A stretch of 13,239 bases of DNA from an uncultured Lachnospiraceae bacterium (lineage in GTDB: Bacteria; Bacillota_A; Clostridia; Lachnospirales; Lachnospiraceae), in contig CAJUGZ010000102.1 in assembly GCA_910585855.1 (NCBI GenBank), forward strand, positions 1 to 13,239. Reading direction: 5' to 3'. Position 1 is the stretch's first letter. Every line of letters starts with the position of its first letter. Below, piece by piece: positions 6,774 to 13,165 of this stretch. Made by a program: the position numbers and the translations under genes. The notes below the pieces were generated by a model. It saw only the letters and a program-made list of their open reading frames with translations. It ran no database searches and was not told the DNA's origin.

Positions 6774-8520
6774 CGCTGTTTCCTCCTGTTTTTAACTGGG
6801 ATTCATAGATATCTCGATAAATTTCACTATATGTTAATAAATTTTTATGAGTATCACAAGCAGCTATTTTTCCATGTTCTAATACAGCAATTCGATCGGC
6901 ATTTTTTACAGAAGCAATTCTTTGAGCGATAATAATTTTTGTTATGCCATGATATTCTTTTTCAAGTTCTTGATATAACTTTGCTTCTGTTTTTAGATCC
7001 AGTGCACTGGTAGTATCATCAAATATTAAAATATTTGCCTTTTTTAATATAGCACGGCTGATGGCAAGCCGTTGTTTTTGCCCACCGGAAAGACTCATTC
7101 CTTTTTCTGCAATTAGAGTATCCATACCCTCCTGTTTTTTTTCAATAAATTCTGCTGCCTGTGCGATATGTGCTGCTGTTTTAATTTCTTCTTCAGAAGC
7201 AGATCGATTGCCCCATTGAATGTTTTCTTTAATTGTAGTACTAAATATTTCACTTTTTTGCAGTGCAACTGCAATTTTATCTCGAAGAAAAGTGAGATCA
7301 TATTCTTTTACATCTATTCCATCAATTAGTACTTGTCCTTTTGTAGCATCATAAAATCTTGGAATTAGATTTACTAAACTAGATTTTCCACAGCCGGTTG
7401 CACCCAATATACCAAGTGTTTCACCAGAATGAATGGTAAGATTAATCTGATCTAATACAAACTGTCCATTTGATTCTGGATAGGAAAACGAAACATTTTT
7501 AAATTCTATTGTACTTCCGGTTTCTTCTTTTTCTTTTGTATAAGTACCACTTTGAATAGCAGGAACACAGTCTAAGACTTCCTGAATCCGCTGCCCGGAA
7601 GCAATTCCTCTAGAAGCTGTCTGGAAAATCATAGTCATCCGCATTAATGCATTTAAGATTTGAGAAAGATAAGTAATAGCTGCCATAACATTTCCCGGAG
7701 TTGCTGCCCCTGCCTGTACTTCCACTGCTCCTACTTTAATAATAGCAACAATCGAAATATTCAGTACAATATTCATTAATGGTGTCATATAAGAGAGTAA
7801 AATTAAAATTTGAAGCTGTGTATTAATTAAAGCGTTATTTGCAGTTTGAAAACGTTCTTTTTCATACTCTTCCTTTACATAAGCCTTTACAACACGAGAA
7901 CCACTGACATTTTCCTGAATTACATTATTAACTGAATCAAGTTTTTTTTGCAGAATACCAAACATAGGATTTGCCTTTGAAATAAAAAAAACTACCATAA
8001 AAATGATAAAAGGAAGCGCACATACTACAACAATTCCAAAGTTCAGATCTAATAATAGCATACTGAAAATTCCTCCGAAAAATAAGACAAAAGTACGTAC
8101 AAATCCTCGGATGCACTGCATAATAAAATTTTGCAGCTGTGTAATATCATTTGTTACTCTAGTAATCAAAGATCCAGTAGAAAACCGATCCGTTTGTTCA
8201 AAGGAAAAAGACATAATCTGACGAAATGCATCTTTTCGAATATCATTTCCAAAATTTTGGCTGCACCGATTGGCAAATACACCAGATAATATGCCGCAGA
8301 TTCCACCAATTCCAACAAAAAGAATCATCTTTGCCCCTGTAGTAATAATTAAATTCAGATTTCCAACCCCCTGATTTGAAAGCCCTAATACACCTTCATC
8401 AACAATAATACTCATCAATCGGGGCTGCTGCAGATCCATAAAAACTTCTCCGCACATAAATAGTGGAGCAATTACTGCAAATAACCAATATTTTTTTAAG
8501 TATTTAAGTAATTTTAACAT
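6766..8520 (-). CDS. ABC exporter half-transporter, degenerate subunit of a heterodimer
   Basis: The 584-residue partner of the neighbouring half-transporter and first gene of the pair. It has six membrane segments in about 12-300 and the loop motif GSLITRVTNDITQL. The ATPase has Walker A GATGCGKSS (373-381) and an intact LSGGQ signature (477-481). The residue after the Walker B aspartate is D502 instead of glutamate, and the switch histidine is replaced by Q533. Loss of both residues is characteristic of the degenerate subunit in TM287/288- and BmrCD-like transporters, where only one of two ATP sites hydrolyses efficiently. The start follows AAAGGAT in a long AT-rich leader. No regulator gene is adjacent, unlike many relatives that have a MarR-type gene upstream. 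Confidence 0.92.
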   Translation of the reverse strand: MLKLLKYLKKYWLFAVIAPLFMCGEVFMDLQQPRLMSIIVDEGVLGLSNQGVGNLNLIITTGAKMILFVGIGGICGILSGVFANRCSQNFGNDIRKDAFRQIMSFSFEQTDRFSTGSLITRVTNDITQLQNFIMQCIRGFVRTFVLFFGGIFSMLLLDLNFGIVVVCALPFIIFMVVFFISKANPMFGILQKKLDSVNNVIQENVSGSRVVKAYVKEEYEKERFQTANNALINTQLQILILLSYMTPLMNIVLNISIVAIIKVGAVEVQAGAATPGNVMAAITYLSQILNALMRMTMIFQTASRGIASGQRIQEVLDCVPAIQSGTYTKEKEETGSTIEFKNVSFSYPESNGQFVLDQINLTIHSGETLGILGATGCGKSSLVNLIPRFYDATKGQVLIDGIDVKEYDLTFLRDKIAVALQKSEIFSTTIKENIQWGNRSASEEEIKTAAHIAQAAEFIEKKQEGMDTLIAEKGMSLSGGQKQRLAISRAILKKANILIFDDTTSALDLKTEAKLYQELEKEYHGITKIIIAQRIASVKNADRIAVLEHGKIAACDTHKNLLTYSEIYRDIYESQLKTGGNSDE

Positions 8521-8604
8521 GATTTCACATCCTTTCTATTCTGTTTTTATAAAAATTCTCATTTTCTTTAAAAAATAAGAGGAGTTAAAGTTAGCTGTTT
8601 TTAC

Positions 8605-8633
8605 TTGACAATTTATTTGTCATAATTTAAAAT
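8605..8633 (+). promoter_or_regulatory. Sigma-A-like promoter overlapping a TGACAA-N5-TTGTCA palindrome
   Basis: TTGACA at 8605-8610 is followed after 17 bases by TAAAAT at 8628-8633, a near-consensus promoter pointing right. The -35 box is embedded in a perfect inverted repeat TGACAA-TTTAT-TTGTCA (8606-8622), a layout typical of a repressor operator. On the other strand TTGTCA with TTAACT 17 bases further gives only a weak promoter for the exporter pair. Which gene this serves is unclear: the next gene on + starts 320 bases downstream. Confidence 0.55.
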
Positions 8634-8730
8634 AAATTTATTGTTTTGCGGCAGAGAAAGCGGCTAGATATCATATAGTAAAGATGGTTTTTATACTTTG
8701 AAGTGTTAATAGATAAGAGTTGTAAACTAA

Positions 8731-8770
8731 TATTATATAAATTAGGATATTATAATGAATTTATATAATA
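8731..8770. repeat. 13-base inverted repeat, A/T only stem
   Basis: TATTATATAAATT at 8731-8743 is exactly complementary to 8758-8770, with a 14-base loop. In DNA it could be a binding site; as RNA it would form a weak hairpin in the leader of the endonuclease gene. No U-tract follows, so it is not a clear terminator. Confidence 0.5.
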
Positions 8771-8885
8771 ATTTTATCAAAATAAATTTATTTTTGCAAG
8801 AATATAAAATGATAAAATTTTTAATAGAACTTACTAAATTTTGTCGTAAAGTCTAATTCTGTTATAGAAAATTTCATAAAAGAAT

Positions 8886-8916
8886 TTGACTTATAGATTA
8901 AATTAAGTTTTAGGTA
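8886..8916 (+). promoter_or_regulatory. Probable promoter of the endonuclease gene with controller-like box
   Basis: TTGACT at 8886-8891 is the -35 candidate; the -10 region (TTTAGG around 8909-8914) is weak. The sequence from the -35 box on, TTGACTTATAGATTAAATT, closely matches TTGACTTTAGACTAAATT in the promoter of the AbrB-like gene (complement of 11258-11275), with one extra base and one substitution. Two 11-base units beginning AGATTAA and AGTTTTA follow each other at 8895-8905 and 8906-8916, reminiscent of the repeats at the other promoter. Confidence 0.45.
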
Positions 8917-8952
8917 GGAAAGGTATTACTAAAAGAATGGGGGAAGAAAATT

Positions 8953-9639
8953 ATGATAAATAAAATAACAGCACAGCAACTTTTTATGAATCTGAGTAGT
9001 TTAAATTTAGAAAAACAGAGTGGCATTATTTTGTTTAATTTAGCTGGTATATCTGTAAAGATTAATACTACTGATACAGTTGGTATTACACTTCAGGCGT
9101 GGTTAAAGCAATATCTATTAAATAATAACATATATTTTTTAGAGCCATCTAATACGCAGGAATTTCCAGATTTCTATTTGGATGATAATGATATATATAG
9201 TTCTATGCTTGAAGTTAAAGCATTTAATTACAATGCTACACCAGCTTTTGATATCGCAAATTTTGAATCATATTGCTCATCTGTAGTGAATAAGCCTTAT
9301 AGATTAGATGCAAATTATTTGATATTTGGTTATATAATGAATAATTTTGGTGATATTACCATTAAAAAGATATGGCTTTATAAAATATGGCAGATAGCAG
9401 GTACATCTCAGCGTTTTCCTCTTAAAACACAAGTAAAGCGAGATGTGATATATAATATTAGACCTAATAGTGATTTTAAGTCTGGAAACAAAGGACCATT
9501 TCAAACAAGGGAAGAGTTTCTTTTTGCAATTTATAAAACGCTTAGTAGTTATAAAGGGAAAGTTTTTGCAGATAATTGGAAAAATTCACTTTCTGTCAAT
9601 TATAAAAAATACTATGGTTATGATTTATCATTTGAATAA
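8953..9639 (+). CDS. Type II restriction endonuclease, NgoBV/NlaIV-like
   Basis: A protein of 228 residues that should cleave unmethylated DNA at the site protected by the neighbouring methyltransferase. The nuclease core is visible as FPDFYLD (residues 71-77, catalytic D73) and LEVKAF (86-91, E87 and K89), the PD-(D/E)XK pattern. The blocks FDIANFE, YRLDANYLIFGY and VKRDVIYNIRP agree with what I remember of the NgoBV/NlaIV family (GGNNCC), which is of similar length. That specificity is recall, not proof. The ATG follows GGGGGAAG. The gene faces the methyltransferase tail to tail and shares a terminator with it. High A/T content and AT-rich codons are seen in all genes of this module. Confidence 0.78.
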   Translation: MINKITAQQLFMNLSSLNLEKQSGIILFNLAGISVKINTTDTVGITLQAWLKQYLLNNNIYFLEPSNTQEFPDFYLDDNDIYSSMLEVKAFNYNATPAFDIANFESYCSSVVNKPYRLDANYLIFGYIMNNFGDITIKKIWLYKIWQIAGTSQRFPLKTQVKRDVIYNIRPNSDFKSGNKGPFQTREEFLFAIYKTLSSYKGKVFADNWKNSLSVNYKKYYGYDLSFE

Positions 9640-9653
9640 AAAGATTTTAAGTG

Positions 9654-9700
9654 AGATTACCTCAATTTTAATTTGAGGTAATCTTGTTTTTGTTTTATTT
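9654..9700. terminator. Shared terminator between endonuclease and methyltransferase genes
   Basis: A perfect 12-base stem, 9654-9665 (AGATTACCTCAA) with 9673-9684, has a 7-base loop and is followed by TGTTTTTGTTTTATTTT on +. It is a good rho-independent terminator for the endonuclease gene; its T-rich tail overlaps the stop codon region of the convergent methyltransferase (9695-9697). Leftward transcripts would form the same hairpin without an immediate U-tract. Confidence 0.85.
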
Positions 9701-11023
9701 TATATGTTTAATATAAGCATCACAAAGTTTATCCGATACAGCTTTAACGGTAGGGACTACAACTGTATTTCCCAATAAGTCAAAGGCTTTTGTTAAACCT
9801 GTTCCATTATCATCAAACATTGATAAATTATAGTTTTCTGGATAACCAAACATTCTAAGACCTTCTCGTAGGGTTAGTTTTCGAATACCATTTCCATCAA
9901 TAACGGCAATATGAGAAATATCTGCAGCAACAAGGGTAGGTGCGATATCATTTGAGTCTAAAATTTTCGTAAACTCAAAACTTAATTTTCCTGCAACGAT
10001 ATTATATCCTAATGGTTTCGTTTTATCTTGTTTTCTAATATTTCTTTTAGAACCGTTTTCCATTTCTACTTGAATTATATCTTTAGGGTGTTCTTTTACA
10101 AGATATCCCTTTTCTACTAAATCATCAAGAGTTTCTTTCAAGTTTTCTGATTGGTGAAAAGTAGCTATTTGATGTAATGTAAGAGGCATTCCGTCCATCC
10201 ATTTAATACCAATTTCTTTTGCCCAATGTTTTTTTCTTCTTTCTTTAAAAAGTTTTTCAATTATAATTTTTTGCTCTTGTGTTATTTCTCCTTTTAGTTC
10301 AATATCCCAACTATGAATATTATTGATACCACCTCGCTTATCTTTAATTGCTTTTCCATGTAGCTGTTCAGGTTTATAATATTTTAGTAAACATTTTGTA
10401 AAATGTGTATTTTCTAACGGCATACCATGCTCTAATATGTCTCCTACAACTACTCGTTTTTCATTAAAGTGATCCATATCAATATGTTTATCTTTAGTTC
10501 CAACAATAAAAATTCGTTTTCTAAGTTGAGGAACACCAAATTTTTGACATTCCAATAATCGCCATTCTACTTTATAATTTAGATTATTTAATGATTCTAA
10601 AATAATTTTTAAGGTTCGTCCGATTTTATCTTTATTGCTTTGTCTGTCATGTAGTACAAGCCCTTCAACATTTTCAAGAATAAAACCATAAGGTTTTTTT
10701 TCACGCAAAATTCTTTCAACTTCAAAAAATAATGTTCCTCTTGTATCCAGAAATCCTAATCTTTTTCCGGCTGTGCTAAAAGTTTGACAGGGAAATCCCG
10801 CAAGCAGTATATCAAAGTCTGGAATGTCATTAGTCGAAATTTTACAAATATCACCAACTAAATTATGTTGTTTGAAATTGTCTTTTAATGCCTGTACTGC
10901 ATATGGTTTTATTTCTGAAGTAAGAACACATTCTGTTTCAAATCCTCGTTCCTTAAAAGCCTGTTCAAATCCAAGCCTGATTCCTCCCATTCCAGCAAAT
11001 AAATCTATAAATTTAACATTCAT
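9695..11023 (-). CDS. DNA (cytosine-5-)-methyltransferase of the Type II system
   Basis: Transfers a methyl group from S-adenosylmethionine to cytosine C5 in the recognition site, protecting the host from the endonuclease encoded opposite. Conserved blocks occur in the usual order: motif I FIDLFAGMGG (5-14), motif IV GFPCQTFS with catalytic C79, motif VI ENVEG (117-121), motif VIII FGVPQLRKRIFIVG (162-175), a target recognition region at about 200-350, and motif X GNTVVVP (418-424). All ten-motif architecture hallmarks seem intact over 442 residues. The recognition region with HSWDIELKGEITQEQK and KEIGIKWMDGMPLT resembles that of enzymes for GGNNCC- or GGYRCC-type sites, as far as I recall. 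The ATG is preceded by AGGAGAAA, which overlaps the stop of the small upstream gene, so both are translated from one transcript. Confidence 0.93.
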   Translation of the reverse strand: MNVKFIDLFAGMGGIRLGFEQAFKERGFETECVLTSEIKPYAVQALKDNFKQHNLVGDICKISTNDIPDFDILLAGFPCQTFSTAGKRLGFLDTRGTLFFEVERILREKKPYGFILENVEGLVLHDRQSNKDKIGRTLKIILESLNNLNYKVEWRLLECQKFGVPQLRKRIFIVGTKDKHIDMDHFNEKRVVVGDILEHGMPLENTHFTKCLLKYYKPEQLHGKAIKDKRGGINNIHSWDIELKGEITQEQKIIIEKLFKERRKKHWAKEIGIKWMDGMPLTLHQIATFHQSENLKETLDDLVEKGYLVKEHPKDIIQVEMENGSKRNIRKQDKTKPLGYNIVAGKLSFEFTKILDSNDIAPTLVAADISHIAVIDGNGIRKLTLREGLRMFGYPENYNLSMFDDNGTGLTKAFDLLGNTVVVPTVKAVSDKLCDAYIKHIK

Positions 11024-11035
11024 AATTTATTTCTC

Positions 11036-11215
11036 CTATTGGTTATTTTTTTCAGGTTTTAAAATAAGACTATTATTAATTTTATCGAAATAAATTTGAA
11101 AACGTGATATGCCTTTTTCTACATTCAAATTAACAAGTACATTTTTTGGCAGTCGGATTCTCATATCTTGCTGTAAAACATATGTATCAAGGTATATTAA
11201 ATTATCTTCTTTCAT
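11036..11215 (-). CDS. AbrB/MazE-like small DNA-binding protein, candidate controller of the system
   Basis: A 59-residue gene with an excellent start: AAAGGAGGG six bases before ATG at 11215. The pattern in residues 12-54, a short strand, RIRLPKNVLVNLNVEKG, then FQIYFDKINNSLILKP, matches the swapped-hairpin fold of AbrB, MazE and SpoVT N-terminal domains ('R..lPk.v...L.i..G … f.....iiL.p'). Such proteins bind DNA as dimers. It ends 12 bases before the methyltransferase start, and its stop codon overlaps that gene's ribosome binding site. Its promoter carries an array of 11-base repeats and related boxes, so autoregulation and control of the restriction system are likely. That is inference; a role as an orphan antitoxin-like protein remains possible. 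Family assignment is from pattern only. Confidence 0.8.
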   Translation of the reverse strand: MKEDNLIYLDTYVLQQDMRIRLPKNVLVNLNVEKGISRFQIYFDKINNSLILKPEKNNQ

Positions 11216-11229
11216 AAAAACCCTCCTTT

Positions 11230-11273
11230 AGATTAAGCATAGTTTAATTATAGTTCAAATTTAGTCTAAAGTC
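11230..11273. repeat. Four tandem 11-base repeats covering the controller promoter
   Basis: Units AGATTAAGCAT (11230-11240), AGTTTAATTAT (11241-11251), AGTTCAAATTT (11252-11262) and AGTCTAAAGTC (11263-11273) follow each other without gap; the shared pattern is AG..(T/C)(T)AA. The spacing is about one helical turn. The array spans from the -35 box past the -10 box nearly to the ribosome binding site. An 11-base odd palindrome TTTAGTCTAAA (11260-11270) and its variant TTTAGATTAAG (11227-11237) bracket the array, so an inverted arrangement of TTTAGAYTAA boxes is an alternative reading. Confidence 0.6.
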
Positions 11274-11275
11274 AA
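11247..11275 (-). promoter_or_regulatory. Strong promoter of the AbrB-like gene and methyltransferase
   Basis: On the minus strand TTGACT (11275-11270), a 17-base spacer and a perfect TATAAT (11252-11247) form a near-consensus sigma-A promoter. The expected transcript begins about 25-30 bases before the ATG at 11215. The promoter is fully overlapped by the 11-base repeat array. Confidence 0.8.
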
Positions 11276-11302
11276 GTTTTTTGACATTCAACAAGAATTT
11301 TT

Positions 11303-12145
11303 TTATTCAAGGTTTAAGTGGTTCTTAAAGATTTTAATAGTAATAAAAGATAAAATTCCTGTAATAATAAGAAGTAAAATAATAAGAACACTGGCATTTA
11401 CATTCCAATAAGTAATGAATTCCAGTCCTTTTTCGTTTTGATAAAATGAACGGAATATTTGATCTGCTTTTTCCACTATAAAAAATAGATATTTTATAAA
11501 AAAACAAGAGATAAGAAAGATTTTTAAAAAGTTGTATAGAAAAAATGTAATTATTGCAGAAATGATTCTGTACTTTTTAGATAAATGTCCAACTGCAATA
11601 AAAAAGTAAAATTCCGCTGTAGTAGAAGCGAAATGAACGATTAAGAAAAGGAGTATTAAAATAATACCGAAAATATAAGCAGGATGGGCGGAAGGAATAA
11701 AGTCAGAAATAAAATTTTTTACAAATTCACCAAAACCATCTTCCCAAAAAAGGATACTCTGGGATAAGAGGAATGAAAATAAACTGCATATCAGCCAGAT
11801 TACAGAAGAAATCAGTTTAGATATAATCAGCATCCAAGTAGGAACAGGGAGAGTAAAGGTCAGATATCCTTCATTTCCTGTTAGATTTTTATAAAAGCGA
11901 ATTAAGATTTGGGTAAAGGTAAGAAGAAAAATTCCTATACATAGGAAGTGATAAGCAAAAATAAGCACATTGTGTAGTCGCTCTAAAATATCATATAAAG
12001 TAGAGTTTTCGATAGAATTCGAAAAATAATTAATAGAGGTAATATAGATTTTGTTTATAATCGTTAGGAGAAAGAAGGTAATATAGAGTATAGAAAATTC
12101 TTTGGATGTTGATTTTAGTTCATATTTTATTAGTTTTTTTAACAT
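11303..12145 (-). CDS. ABC-2 type transporter membrane subunit
   Basis: Hydrophobic protein of 280 residues that should form the channel for the ATPase encoded just upstream. The N-terminal MLKKLIKYELKST is the usual cytoplasmic amphipathic start of ABC-2 permeases. About six membrane segments follow, at roughly 17-37, 60-80, 105-130, 150-172, 195-225 and 250-272. The segment LTGNEGYLTFTLPVP after the second membrane helix is a hallmark I recall from Clostridia permeases encoded with YtrB- or BcrA-like ATPases. The ATG follows GGGAGGAA, which lies inside the end of the ATPase gene, and the two genes overlap by 7 bases. No clear terminator follows, so transcripts might run into the restriction-system promoter. 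Substrate unknown; antibiotic response or membrane stress functions are common in relatives. Confidence 0.8.
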   Translation of the reverse strand: MLKKLIKYELKSTSKEFSILYITFFLLTIINKIYITSINYFSNSIENSTLYDILERLHNVLIFAYHFLCIGIFLLTFTQILIRFYKNLTGNEGYLTFTLPVPTWMLIISKLISSVIWLICSLFSFLLSQSILFWEDGFGEFVKNFISDFIPSAHPAYIFGIILILLFLIVHFASTTAEFYFFIAVGHLSKKYRIISAIITFFLYNFLKIFLISCFFIKYLFFIVEKADQIFRSFYQNEKGLEFITYWNVNASVLIILLLIITGILSFITIKIFKNHLNLE

Positions 12146-12837
12146 TTAAATTCCTCCCTAAATATGGTATCAATGGATTTTCCTTCTTGAGTGCGGATAT
12201 CTTCTGCCGATGCCATTTTTATTAAATGACCATTTTGAAGAAAGATAACATCATCTAAAATGGATTCAATATCGGAAATTAGGTGAGTGGAAATAATCAT
12301 ACTTCCTGATGGATTATAATTATTGATAATTGTGTTTAGAATATAATCACGGGCAGCAGGATCGACTCCTCCAATTGGTTCATCTAAAAGATATAAATCA
12401 GCATTTCGGCTCATAACCAGAATTAATTGTATTTTTTCTTTTGTGCCTTTTGACATGGTTTTTAATTTTTCTTCAGGATGTATTTTTAGTTTATTTAACA
12501 TGTCATAGGCTTTGTCTGAATCGAAATTAAGATAGAAGGTGTGGAAAAAGTCAATGATTTCTCTTACTTTCATCCAATTATTCAGATAAGTGTTATCTGG
12601 CAAATAGGCTACTTTTTGCTTGGTTTCTGGACCTATTGGAATTCCTTTTATTGTAATAGTGCCGGATGTTGGAGTAAGAAGACCATTAGCTAATTTGATA
12701 AAGGTAGTTTTTCCGCTGCCATTTGGACCTAAAAGACCAATAATTTTACCGCTTTGGATGGAGAGGGTAAGATTAGAAAGTGCTTCTTTTTTACCATAAT
12801 ATTTGGTAAGATTATTACATTGCAAAAGTATGGACAT
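12139..12837 (-). CDS. ABC transporter ATP-binding protein (YtrB/BcrA-like)
   Basis: ATPase subunit of 232 residues powering the adjoining membrane protein. Walker A is GPNGSGKTT (37-45), the signature is MSKGT (128-132), Walker B is LYLLDEP with catalytic E153 and switch H185; the D-loop is GGVDP. The Q-loop position reads YLPDNTYL with no glutamine, common in the BcrA/YtrB group. The protein ends shortly after the core fold, with no long extension. ATG at 12837 follows GGAAGGAAAG. It is the first gene of a two-gene operon driven by a near-consensus promoter at 12909-12937. Relatives are usually preceded by a GntR-type (YtrA) regulator gene; none lies between here and the window end. Confidence 0.9.
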   Translation of the reverse strand: MSILLQCNNLTKYYGKKEALSNLTLSIQSGKIIGLLGPNGSGKTTFIKLANGLLTPTSGTITIKGIPIGPETKQKVAYLPDNTYLNNWMKVREIIDFFHTFYLNFDSDKAYDMLNKLKIHPEEKLKTMSKGTKEKIQLILVMSRNADLYLLDEPIGGVDPAARDYILNTIINNYNPSGSMIISTHLISDIESILDDVIFLQNGHLIKMASAEDIRTQEGKSIDTIFREEFKC

Positions 12838-12895
12838 GTTCTTTCCTTCCTTGTTTTTATTTAATTTATAATTTATTGTTTAATATTTTATGATT

Positions 12896-12909
12896 TTGTA
12901 TTGATACAA
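12896..12909. promoter_or_regulatory. Operator candidate TTGTA-TTGA-TACAA
   Basis: A perfect inverted repeat with 5-base arms and a 4-base spacer, touching the -10 box (12909-12914) of the ATPase promoter on its downstream side. This is a classical repressor position. The flanks ATGAT and ATCAT add loose symmetry. A GntR/YtrA-type regulator is a plausible ligand but is not encoded in the window. Confidence 0.5.
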
Positions 12910-12937
12910 TCATATACTTTTGAATGTAATTTGTCAA
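12909..12937 (-). promoter_or_regulatory. Near-consensus promoter of the ABC-2 transporter operon
   Basis: On the minus strand a perfect TTGACA (12937-12932), 17-base spacer and TATGAT (12914-12909). The -35 box is one arm of the inverted repeat TGTCAA-TGT-TTGACA (12932-12946), a second possible regulator site. The leader to the ATG at 12837 is about 65 bases and very AT-rich. Confidence 0.75.
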
Positions 12938-13007
12938 TGTTTGACAGGATAAACTTGCAAAGTATTAGGCTTTTGGAGACTAGGATGCTGCTGGGAGGTA
13001 GCTTTCA

Positions 13008-13165
13008 CCGGACGCCAGAGGCAGTTTGCTCCTGTCCTTTGCCTGCTCCGCTCCAAACGGTAAGAAAGTCTAGGGCTTCTGATTTTGGTTCATCCAACCG
13101 GACGAACCGGGGCGCAATTCGCCCTCATCACAGGCGGAATGTAATTGATGTAAGGAAAGATTTTA
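13008..13165. repeat. Third copy of the dispersed GC-rich repeat
   Basis: Begins with CCGGACGCCAGA and continues through CTCCAAACGGTAAGAAAGTC to the 34-base core 13091-13124, identical to the complement of 593-626, then GATGTAAGGAAAGATTTTATCA. The unit is about 155 bases in the same orientation as the left arm at 381-498. Similarity fades near 13165. Its minus strand holds a 27-codon frame starting at 13176 with GAAGAGGATG before it and ending in RANCAPVRPVG. Confidence 0.8.

Larger units (their letters stand above)
8634..8952. other. AT-rich leader before the endonuclease gene
   Basis: Highly AT-rich stretch of about 320 bases. It holds a 13-base inverted repeat (8731-8770), a self-complementary AATAAATTTATT occurring near 8630-8641 and again near 8781-8792, a TTGACT promoter-like box at 8886 and GGGGGAAG before the gene at 8953. 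A 33-codon ORF at 8755-8856 has no recognisable content. Confidence 0.5.

Noticed and set aside
8755..8856. 33-codon ORF in the AT-rich gap
   Set aside because: Low-complexity composition (many N, L, I, K), a weak ribosome binding site and overlap with an inverted repeat; expected by chance in such sequence.
9470..9676. Second open frame overlapping the end of the endonuclease gene
   Set aside because: It is out of frame within a well-supported gene and runs into the terminator; it does not indicate a frameshift because the main frame is complete.
11274..11302. Terminator after the ABC-2 membrane subunit gene
   Set aside because: Only weak stems such as GTCAA-N5-TTGAC are present and no U-tract follows; it overlaps the promoter of the next gene.
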